Origin: CAZMGG01 sp964565715
GTDB taxonomy: Bacteria > Planctomycetota > UBA1135 > UBA2386
Direction: 5' to 3'
DNA: 41,576 nt
Assembly (NCBI GenBank): GCA_964565715.1
Contig: CAZMGG010000042.1
Location: 1-41,576, forward strand
Shown here: piece by piece, positions 33,969 through 41,576 of the stretch
Layout of the letters: every line of letters starts with the position of its first letter
Numbering within the stretch: the stretch's first letter is position 1
The notes under the pieces: model-generated
What the model saw: the letters and a program-made list of their open reading frames with translations, nothing else
Told to the model about the DNA's origin: nothing
Database searches by the model: none
Position numbers and translations under genes: made by a program

Positions 33969-35057
33969 ATGGACAAGGCGGCACTGGAAGAACTGCTGGC
34001 GTCGATGTTGCGGGCCGGGGCGGCGTCCCTGCACCTGATCCCGGGCCGGGCGCCCTGCATCCGGGTGCAGCGGCGCTTCGTGCAGTCCGAGCACCTGCCG
34101 GTCACCAGCCGGGCGATCGAGGAGCTGGCCCGCGACTTCCTGTTCGAGGACCACCGCCGGCGGCTGCGCGAGCGCGGCCAGGTCGAGGTGCTCTATTCGT
34201 CGCGCAGCGGCCACCGCTTCCGCACGACGGTGATGCGGCAGGGCGACGGCGTCAACCTGCTGATGCGGCCGGTGCCGGCGCAGCCGCCGCAACTCGGCAA
34301 GCTCGAGCTGCCGCCGCAGCTTCCTGGCTTCACCCAGTTCCGTTCGGGGCTGGTGCTGGTGGCCGGCTTCTTCGGCTCGGGCAAGAGCACGACCCTTTCG
34401 GCGCTGGTCGACAAGATCAACCACGAGTCGCTGCGGCACGTCGAGACCATCGAGGACCCCATCGACTTCCTGCATCCGGTGGGCAGCGCGCTGCTGCACC
34501 AGCGTGAGGTCGGCGTCCACGTCGAGACCGCGGCCGAGGGCATCGTCCAGGCCGTCCGCCTCGGCGCCGACGTGATCATGGTGGGCGACCTGGGCGATGG
34601 CGCGACCCTGCTGGCGATCCTGGATGCGGTCGAGGCGGGCTGCCTCGTGCTGACCTCGATCGAGGCCAGTTCGGTGGTCTCGTCGCTCACCGAGACGCTG
34701 GCGCTGGTGCCCGCCGAAGACCGGCCGCGGGTGCGGGCCCGGCTGGCGTCGGCGCTGCGGGCGGTGGCCTCGCAGACCCTGCTGCAGCGCTCGCACCACA
34801 AGGGCCGCGTGCCGCTGGTGGAGATCCTGATCAACAACTCGGCGGTGCGCACCGCCGTGCGGGCCGGCCAGCTGCAGGACCTGCCGGCGATCATGCAGCG
34901 CTGCCGCGGGCTCGGCATGCAGACCACCGATCTGGCGCTGCGCGGGCTGCTCGCTCGCCACCTGATCACGCAGGACGAGGCGCTCTACCACGCCGTCGAC
35001 CGCGACCAGGTGCTGGCCCGGACCAGCGGCCAGCCGCTCGCGCTGCCGGGCCGCTAG
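33969..35057 (+). CDS. PilT-like type IV pilus/secretion ATPase
   Basis: 362 residues; ATG 33969 has GAGG five bases upstream. It lacks the MshEN domain. The N-terminal PAS-like part (ALEELLASMLRAGAASLHLI, in place of 'ASDIH') leads to an intact Walker A, AGFFGSGKSTTLSALVD (about 132-148). The Asp box is VETIEDPIDFLHP, and Walker B is LGADVIMVGDLGDGATLLAI with Asp where PilT usually has Glu; the His box is replaced by VLTSIEASS. So it can probably bind ATP, but is divergent from classic retraction motors. Likely acts at the inner face of the membrane on a pilus or secretion machine, with the degenerate paralogue upstream. No pilin or assembly genes lie nearby; a flagellin gene follows. Confidence 0.88.
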   Translation: MDKAALEELLASMLRAGAASLHLIPGRAPCIRVQRRFVQSEHLPVTSRAIEELARDFLFEDHRRRLRERGQVEVLYSSRSGHRFRTTVMRQGDGVNLLMRPVPAQPPQLGKLELPPQLPGFTQFRSGLVLVAGFFGSGKSTTLSALVDKINHESLRHVETIEDPIDFLHPVGSALLHQREVGVHVETAAEGIVQAVRLGADVIMVGDLGDGATLLAILDAVEAGCLVLTSIEASSVVSSLTETLALVPAEDRPRVRARLASALRAVASQTLLQRSHHKGRVPLVEILINNSAVRTAVRAGQLQDLPAIMQRCRGLGMQTTDLALRGLLARHLITQDEALYHAVDRDQVLARTSGQPLALPGR

Positions 35058-35153
35058 GGCCGGCTGCCCGCGTCCGGCCGTTGCCAAGGGCACCACGGGG
35101 CCGGATCCGGGGGTTTTCGAGCCGCGGGACGAGCGACGTAAGTAGCTGTAAAT

Positions 35154-35168
35154 GATCGTCTTACGATC
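35154..35168. promoter_or_regulatory. Dyad GATCGT-CTT-ACGATC ahead of the flagellin gene
   Basis: Perfect six-base arms with a three-base centre, in the 245-bp gap before the flagellin start and in its most AT-rich part (35135-35185). It may be an operator or overlap a promoter; neither a sigma28 nor a sigma54 consensus could be matched convincingly. Confidence 0.3.
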
Positions 35169-35194
35169 GCGACCCAAGAAACATCGGGGTTTTC

Positions 35195-35217
35195 GGGGCT
35201 TCTTCCTCTCAAGCCCC
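35195..35217 (+). other. Hairpin in the flagellin 5' leader
   Basis: GGGGCTT (35195-35201) pairs with AAGCCCC (35211-35217) around a nine-base pyrimidine loop, 85 bp before the flagellin ATG. It would lie in the mRNA leader if transcription starts near 35154-35185, and could affect mRNA stability or translation. Confidence 0.4.
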
Positions 35218-35302
35218 ATGGCATCGATCCGAAGGATCATCCTGGCGGCCGGTGCTCGGGCACAGGGTCGCTGAAGTCGGCAATCGAAAAGGGGCAAAGG
35301 AC

Positions 35303-36133
35303 ATGGGTCTTCGTGTCAACACGAACATCACTTCGATCAACGCTCAGCGGAACACCTCGCAGGTGACCTCCCGGCTGAGCCGGAACTACCAGCGGCTCTC
35401 GACGGGCCTGCGCATCGCCAGCGCCGCGGACGACTCCGCCGGTCTGGCGATCTCCGAGCGGCTGCGTTCGCAGATCCGGTCACTCGGGCAGGCCTCGCGC
35501 AACGCCAACGACGGCATCTCCCTGGTGCAGGTCGGCGAGGGCGCGCTCAACGAGGTCAGCAACATCCTCGTCCGGCTGCGCGAACTCGCGATCCAGTCGG
35601 CCAACGGCTCGGCCTCCAACCAGGATCGGAACACGATCAAGGAGGAGTTCGACAGCCTGATCAACGAGGTCAACCGCATCGCGCAGTCGACCGAGTTCAA
35701 CGGCGTGCGCCTGCTGGACGGCTCGTCGAGCACGGTGCTGTTCCAGGTCGGCATCAACAGCACGGCCAACGTCGACGTGCTCAACGTCTCGCTGACGCCG
35801 GCCCTGGCGACCACGCTGGGCCTGAACAGCATCGACGTCGGGTCGGGCGGCAGCACCTCGACGGCGATCGCCGCGATCGACACGGCGATCAACCAGGTGT
35901 CGTCGCTGCGCGGCCGGTTCGGCGCGCTGCAGAACCGGTTGCAGTCGACCATCGCCAACCTCGGCGTCACGTTCGAGTCGCTGTCGGCCGCCGAGAGCCG
36001 CATCCGCGACGTCGACGTGGCCTACGAGACGGCGGAGCTGACCCGCAACTCGATCCTGCAGCAGGCCAGCATCTCGATCTTGAGCCAGGCCAACGCGCAG
36101 CCGCAGGCCGCCCTGTCGCTGCTCGGCAGGTAA
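35303..36133 (+). CDS. fliC: Flagellin
   Basis: 276 residues from ATG 35303, with AAGGGG eight bases upstream. The N-terminal D0/D1 region (GLRVNTNITSINAQRNTSQV, RLSTGLRIASAADDSAGLAI, GISLVQVGEGALNEVSNIL) and the C-terminal one (LRGRFGALQNRLQSTIANL, ESRIRDVDVAYETAELTR, ending ALSLLGR) are both complete. Only about 60 residues lie between them, so the outer D2/D3 domains are essentially missing. It polymerises into the flagellar filament after export through the flagellar type III apparatus; no signal peptide is needed or present. It is a single-gene unit, with a long leader and a strong terminator at 36223-36254. Confidence 0.97.
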   Translation: MGLRVNTNITSINAQRNTSQVTSRLSRNYQRLSTGLRIASAADDSAGLAISERLRSQIRSLGQASRNANDGISLVQVGEGALNEVSNILVRLRELAIQSANGSASNQDRNTIKEEFDSLINEVNRIAQSTEFNGVRLLDGSSSTVLFQVGINSTANVDVLNVSLTPALATTLGLNSIDVGSGGSTSTAIAAIDTAINQVSSLRGRFGALQNRLQSTIANLGVTFESLSAAESRIRDVDVAYETAELTRNSILQQASISILSQANAQPQAALSLLGR

Positions 36134-36202
36134 CGGTGACGGCCGCCGCCGCCTGACCCGCGGACGGCGCCGCACCACGCGATCCAGGCATTCCTTTGCC
36201 GC

Positions 36203-36220
36203 CCGGGGCCTGCGCCCCGG
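36203..36220 (+). terminator. First hairpin after flagellin
   Basis: CCGGGGC (36203-36209) pairs with GCCCCGG (36214-36220) around a four-base loop, immediately ahead of the main terminator. Together they form a double hairpin that would protect an abundant mRNA end. Confidence 0.5.
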
Positions 36221-36222
36221 TC

Positions 36223-36254
36223 ACCCGGCCGGTCCCGTGACCGGCCGGGTTTTT
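36223..36254 (+). terminator. Rho-independent terminator of the flagellin gene
   Basis: Twelve base pairs (36223-36234 with 36239-36250) close a four-base CCGT loop, followed by T5 at 36250-36254. It is the clearest intrinsic terminator in the window. The convergent lptB gene ends at 36289. Confidence 0.88.
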
Positions 36255-36288
36255 CGGGTCTTGGGCGGCCGTGGGCGACGCGCCGCCG

Positions 36289-37074
36289 TCAGTCCAGCTC
36301 GAGGCCCCGCTCCTCTTCCTCGGTGATGCCCTCGCCGAAGCTGCTGCCCAGGTAGACCTGCCGCACCTGCTGGTTGCCGATGATGGTCTGGGCGTCGCCC
36401 TCGGCGATCACCCGGCCCTGGTGGATCACGTAGGCGCGATCGGTGATGCGCAGGGTCTCGATCACCGAGTGGTCGGTGATCAGCACGGCGATGCCCTGCT
36501 CGCTGAGGCTGGCCAGGATCTTCTGGATCTCCTCGACGGTGATCGGATCGACGCCGGCGAACGGCTCGTCCAGCAGCAGCAGCCGGGGCTCGGTGGCGAG
36601 GCTGCGGGCGATCTCCAGGCGCCGCCGTTCGCCGCCGGACAGCAGCTCGCCCAGCGAATCGGCCAGGTGGCTGAGCTGCAGCTCCGCCAGCAGCTCGCGG
36701 GCGATGCGGTAGCGCTCCTTGCGCGGCACGCCGCGCGCCTCCAGCACGCTGGCGACGTTGTCCAGCGGCGACATCCGCCGGAACACCGACGCCTCCTGCG
36801 ACAGGTAGCCGAGCCCGCGCCGGGCCCGCCGGTACATCGGCATCTGGGTGACGTCGATGTCGTTGAGGATCACCCGGCCGGCGTCCGGCCGGATCATGCC
36901 GACCACCATGCGGAAGCTGGTGGTCTTGCCCGCGCCGTTCGGCCCGAGCAGGCCGATGATCTCGCCCTCGTGCACCCGGATGCTGACGCCGTCGACCACG
37001 CGGCGGCCGCGGTAGGCCTTGACCAGCCCCTCGGTGCGCAGGATCGCCGGGCGCGGGTCGGCGGCCGTGGTCAC
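36289..37074 (-). CDS. lptB: LPS export ABC transporter ATP-binding protein LptB
   Basis: 261 residues from GTG 37074, which overlaps the lepB stop as GTGA; ATG 37101 would add nine residues. Motifs: Walker A LGPNGAGKTTSFRM, Q-loop LSQEASVFRRM, signature LLSGGERRRLEIARSLA, Walker B LLLLDEPFAGVDP, H-loop ITDHSV. The P-F-A-G-V-D-P-I-T-V-E-E-I-Q and Y-L-S-Q-E-A-S-V-F-R wording is specific for LptB. It powers extraction of lipopolysaccharide from the inner membrane together with LptF and LptG and transfer to LptC/A, so the organism probably has a Gram-negative-type envelope. A C-terminal acidic tail (GITEEEERGLELD) extends the usual end. Confidence 0.94.
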   Translation of the reverse strand: MTTAADPRPAILRTEGLVKAYRGRRVVDGVSIRVHEGEIIGLLGPNGAGKTTSFRMVVGMIRPDAGRVILNDIDVTQMPMYRRARRGLGYLSQEASVFRRMSPLDNVASVLEARGVPRKERYRIARELLAELQLSHLADSLGELLSGGERRRLEIARSLATEPRLLLLDEPFAGVDPITVEEIQKILASLSEQGIAVLITDHSVIETLRITDRAYVIHQGRVIAEGDAQTIIGNQQVRQVYLGSSFGEGITEEEERGLELD

Positions 37075-38672
37075 CGGATGAAGCCCAGTCGCATCGGCCA
37101 CACCGGCCAGAACACCAGGAGCGCGCGGCCCTGGATGTCCTCGCGCGGCACGAACGGCACCTTCTCCTCCGGCGGCACCCAGTCCTGGCGGCCCTCGGTG
37201 CTGCCGACCGGCTCCAGGCGCAGGGTCGACTCGCGGCCCTGGGCGAAGGCCTCGCTGACGCCGGTCCGCAGGCGGTGGATCTCACCGTACTCGTCGATCA
37301 TCACCATCGTCTGCCGGCTCGGGATCAGCACCGGCGTCTCGTCCCGGTCCGGCGCCTTCACCGACGGCACCGGCCGCAGGTTGCCGCGGATCACCCGCAC
37401 GGCGTCGGCGGCGGTGGGCGGCACCGCCTCGCCGTCGGCGGTCACGCCGACCCGGATCGCGGTCCAGCCGCGCGAGTCCACCGACTGCTGGGTGTTGTCG
37501 CCCATCATGTAGTAGTGGCCCGCCGGCACGCGGATCAGGTGGTCCGGCGGCAGGAAGGTGCTGCTCGTGTAGTGCAGGTCGCGGCACAGCCGCAGGTCGC
37601 GCAGCGCCACCCGGCCCTGGCCCTGCAGGGCGATCAGCACCGCCGCCCGCGGCCGGTTGTCGCCCGTCGCCGGGTCGATCTCGCAGCCGTCCCGCACCGG
37701 GAACGCCGCCGCGTCCAGGCGCTGCAGCTCGGCGCCGTCGCGGCAGGCGACCAGCTCGTCGTCCAGGCGCCAGAACGTGACGCGGGTGCCGGCCTGCACC
37801 GCGAACGGGAACGGCGGCGATGCCAGCGCCTCCCGCCGGTCGCCGCCGGTCAGCACCACCAGCCGGCCCTGGCCGCCCTTCACCTGCAGCGCGTAGACGA
37901 GCCGGTCGCGGCCCGGCCGCGTCACGTCGATCTCGCAGGCCAGCTCCTCCAGGGTGCCGGCGGGCTCGACCACGAAGTCGAACCGCACGTCCGGCACGAT
38001 CTCCTGGCCGATCGGCAGCGGGCTGTTCATCTGCGCCGCGCGGATGTCGTGGGCGATGCCCACCGGATAGCCGTCCCAGACCCGGTCGACCATGCCGCCG
38101 TCGACGTCCTCGAAGTAGAGCCGCGCGATCTGGCCCTTCTCCAGCTCGGCCTGCAGCGTCTCGCCGTCCTCGCTCCAGGGCCGCGCCGGCGCCCCGCGGA
38201 ACGAGGCGCCGCTGCCCACCAGCCGGGTGTCGCCGCGCACCAGCCGCCGCAGGGGATAGACCTCCTTCCACAGGCCCTGCTGGATGTGCTCGGGCTTGCG
38301 CAGCACCTGGAAGGTGCGGTCGTTGCCGGTCTCGGTCACCGTGTGCAGGTTGCCGCCGCCGATGCGCAGGATGTCGCCGGGCAGCCCCACCAGCCGCTTC
38401 ACGTAGTTCTGGTTCTTCTGCAGGGGGTAGCGGAACACCGTCACGTCCCAGCGCTGCGGCTCGCGCAGCAGCGGCGTGATCTTGTCGACCAGGATCCGGT
38501 CGTACACCCCGGCCTCGTTGCTGCCCATCATGGTGGGCTGCATCGACGAGGTCGGGATCTGGTAGGCCTCGATGGCGAAGTACTTGAGCAGCACCGCCGC
38601 CAGGATCGCGACCCCGAAGGCCTCCAGGTTGTCGCGGATGAACCCCCGCTTGAGCGGTTTCAGCTTGGCCAT
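37071..38672 (-). CDS. lepB: Signal peptidase I with large inserted beta domain
   Basis: 533 residues. An N-terminal helix (FGVAILAAVLLKYFAIEAYQ) is followed by box B IPTSSMQPTMMG, with the catalytic Ser at about residue 43, and box D NYVKRLVGLPGD, with the Lys at about 92. Box E, YYMMGDNTQQSVDSRGW, comes only at about 388-403. The roughly 270 residues between D and E are more than twice those in E. coli LepB and contain a beta-rich stretch (YALQVKGGQGRLVVLTGGD, TRVTFWRLDDELVACRDG, GRVALRDLRLC) like concanavalin/LamG-type sandwiches. The enzyme removes signal peptides outside the membrane. It lies 20 bp after lepA. Confidence 0.95.
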   Translation of the reverse strand: MAKLKPLKRGFIRDNLEAFGVAILAAVLLKYFAIEAYQIPTSSMQPTMMGSNEAGVYDRILVDKITPLLREPQRWDVTVFRYPLQKNQNYVKRLVGLPGDILRIGGGNLHTVTETGNDRTFQVLRKPEHIQQGLWKEVYPLRRLVRGDTRLVGSGASFRGAPARPWSEDGETLQAELEKGQIARLYFEDVDGGMVDRVWDGYPVGIAHDIRAAQMNSPLPIGQEIVPDVRFDFVVEPAGTLEELACEIDVTRPGRDRLVYALQVKGGQGRLVVLTGGDRREALASPPFPFAVQAGTRVTFWRLDDELVACRDGAELQRLDAAAFPVRDGCEIDPATGDNRPRAAVLIALQGQGRVALRDLRLCRDLHYTSSTFLPPDHLIRVPAGHYYMMGDNTQQSVDSRGWTAIRVGVTADGEAVPPTAADAVRVIRGNLRPVPSVKAPDRDETPVLIPSRQTMVMIDEYGEIHRLRTGVSEAFAQGRESTLRLEPVGSTEGRQDWVPPEEKVPFVPREDIQGRALLVFWPVWPMRLGFIR

Positions 38673-38692
38673 GATCGTGTTCGCCTCGGGGT

Positions 38693-40500
<1,808 letters not shown>

Positions 40501-40504
<4 letters not shown>

Positions 40505-41127
40505 GGCAGGAGCAGGCTCGGGTCGTCCTGGAGGGTGCGCAGAAGCCGCCGCAGCGCCTGGCCGCGATGGCCGACCTCGTCCTTCTGCGTCGCGTCCAGT
40601 TCGGCGAAGGTCGGGGCGGGGTCGAGTTCCAGGTGGGCCCTGGCGATGAACAGCGGATCGTAGCCGAAGCCGCCCTCGCCCCGAACGGCCGTGAGCAGCA
40701 CGCCGGGGCAGGTGCCCTCGGCGGTGGCGCGCACCTCGCCGTCCGGACCGCACAGGCACAGGGCGCAGTGGAAGGCGGCGCCGCGGCGTCCGGCCGGCAC
40801 CCCGGCCAGCGCGCGCAGCAGATGCTCGATCCGCCCGCGGTCGTCGAGCCCGGGCCCGCCGTAGCGCGCCGAGTGCACCCCCGGCGCGCCGCCCAGCGCA
40901 TCGACGCACAGGCCCGAATCGTCGGCCAGGGCGACGCCGCCGGTGAGGCGCGCCAGCGCCCGCGCCTTCACCCGGGCGTTGCCGGCGAAGTCGGGCTGGT
41001 CCTCCACCGGCGCGTAGACCCCCGGCGCCTCGTCGGGCGTCCGCAGGGTCACCCCCAGCGGCCCGAGCAGGCGTTCCAGCTCGTGCCGCTTCTTGCGGTT
41101 GCCCGTGGCGATCCAGAGGTCCGGCAT
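40501..41127 (-). CDS. rdgB: RdgB/HAM1 non-canonical purine NTP pyrophosphatase
   Basis: 208 residues; GGGGAG lies six bases before ATG 41127. Motifs: the N-terminal nucleotide site LWIATGNRKKRHELERLL, DFAGNARVKARALARLTGGV, ALADDSGLCVDALGGAPGVH-SARYGG, and EGGFGYDPLFI, ending in LDATQKDEVGHRGQALRRL. It hydrolyses dITP, dXTP and ITP to monophosphates to keep deaminated purines out of nucleic acids. It lies 12 bp after rph, a common bacterial pairing, and overlaps lepA. Confidence 0.96.
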
Positions 41128-41139
41128 GGCCAGGCTCCC

Positions 41140-41576
41140 CTACAGCCCCAGCGCCTTCTTCTGCGCTTCCAGGACCTTGGTGCAGCCGGCCGTGCCCATC
41201 GTCAGCATCTCCTGGAGCTGTTCGGGCGTGAACGGCCGCTTCTCGGCGGCGCCGCCCACCTCGACGAACTTGCCGTTGTCGCCGTAGACCAGGTTCAGGT
41301 CGACGTCCGCCGAGCTGTCCTCCTGGTAGTCCAGGTCCAGCATCACCTCGCCGTTCACCAGCCCCACCGACGTGGCGGCCACCATGCCCAGCAGCGGCCA
41401 CTTCTTCAGCCGCCGCTGCTCCTCCAGGAACAGCAGGGCGTCGTACATCGCCACCATGGCGCCGTTCACCGCCGCCGTCCGCGTGCCGCCATCCGCCGCG
41501 ATCACGTCGCAGTCCACCCACAGGGTCAGCTCCGGCAGGATCGTCAGGTCCAGCGCGCAGCGCAGCGCCCGGCCCA
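41140..41576 (-). CDS. rph: Ribonuclease PH, C-terminal part
   Basis: About 145 codons up to the TAG at 41140; the 5' part lies beyond the right edge. The segment LTLWVDCDVIAADGGTRTAA is the RNase PH core with the catalytic Asp region; VNGEVMLDLDYQEDSSADVD carries the metal-binding Asp pair, and FTPEQLQEMLTMGTAGC is the usual C-terminal helix. The enzyme trims tRNA 3' ends and ribosomal RNA precursors phosphorolytically. It is the first visible gene of the rph-rdgB-lepA-lepB-lptB run. Confidence 0.95.
   Translation of the reverse strand, partial: GRALRCALDLTILPELTLWVDCDVIAADGGTRTAAVNGAMVAMYDALLFLEEQRRLKKWPLLGMVAATSVGLVNGEVMLDLDYQEDSSADVDLNLVYGDNGKFVEVGGAAEKRPFTPEQLQEMLTMGTAGCTKVLEAQKKALGL

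Noticed and set aside
35140..35185. Sigma28 promoter for flagellin
   Set aside because: A TAAA occurs at 35149-35152 but no GCCGATAA-like -10 follows at the right distance.

Overview
The window is a very GC-rich stretch of bacterial chromosome. Gene content points to Planctomycetota or a close relative: an FG-GAP/VCBS secreted protein, a di-haem cytochrome c peroxidase with an extra C-terminal beta domain, a GreA factor carrying a very large N-terminal extension, a signal peptidase I with a large insertion, several signal peptides ending in -AQ, and a MoxR/DUF58/TgpA block. This assignment is inferred from family habits, not from a marker gene. Genes are tightly packed, with many ATGA or GTGA stop/start overlaps.

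Layout. 1-0.5 kb: the 3' end of an acyl-CoA (methylcrotonyl-CoA type) carboxyltransferase gene. 0.6-3.9 kb: exported hypothetical proteins, an ABM-domain protein and a DUF4262 protein. 4.0-5.2 kb: an exported thioredoxin-like protein whose frame is crossed by one in-frame TGA with a SECIS-like hairpin after it; it is best read as a candidate selenoprotein. 5.2-9.3 kb (minus strand): a YfhO-type membrane protein translationally coupled to an FG-GAP protein. 9.4-12.8 kb: a DUF1428 protein, a di-haem peroxidase, and a class A beta-lactamase-like lipoprotein. 12.8-13.35 kb: a 564-bp gene-free stretch rich in hairpins. 13.36-16.68 kb: an island of visibly lower GC with an ECF sigma factor, a 12-cysteine exported protein, a large membrane-anchored beta-rich protein and a MauE-like membrane protein.

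16.7-19.8 kb: an EamA transporter, an enoyl-CoA hydratase (methylglutaconyl-CoA hydratase-like, matching the carboxylase at the left edge as leucine catabolism) and an M28 lipoprotein peptidase. 19.8-25.0 kb (minus strand): a MoxR / DUF58 / TgpA transglutaminase / S41 peptidase operon. 25.1-26.5 kb: a second lower-GC pair of exported proteins, one with 16 cysteines, read from a promoter-like element whose spacer contains a run of 13 G, which suggests phase variation. 26.6-31.8 kb (minus strand): a TPR-like protein, a D-threonine aldolase-like enzyme, an alpha/beta hydrolase, the GreA fusion and a conserved hypothetical. 32.1-36.25 kb: a small membrane protein, two tandem PilT-like ATPases (one with a broken P-loop), a minimal flagellin and a strong intrinsic terminator. 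36.3 kb to the end (minus strand): lptB, lepB, lepA, rdgB and the 3' part of rph, a compact housekeeping operon.

Most notable are the candidate selenoprotein, the G13 promoter spacer in front of the Cys-rich pair, the sigma factor/Cys-rich/MauE island with an octanucleotide repeat inside the sigma gene, and a C-terminal domain shared by the FG-GAP protein and the peroxidase. No tRNA, rRNA, CRISPR array, transposase or integrase was recognised.
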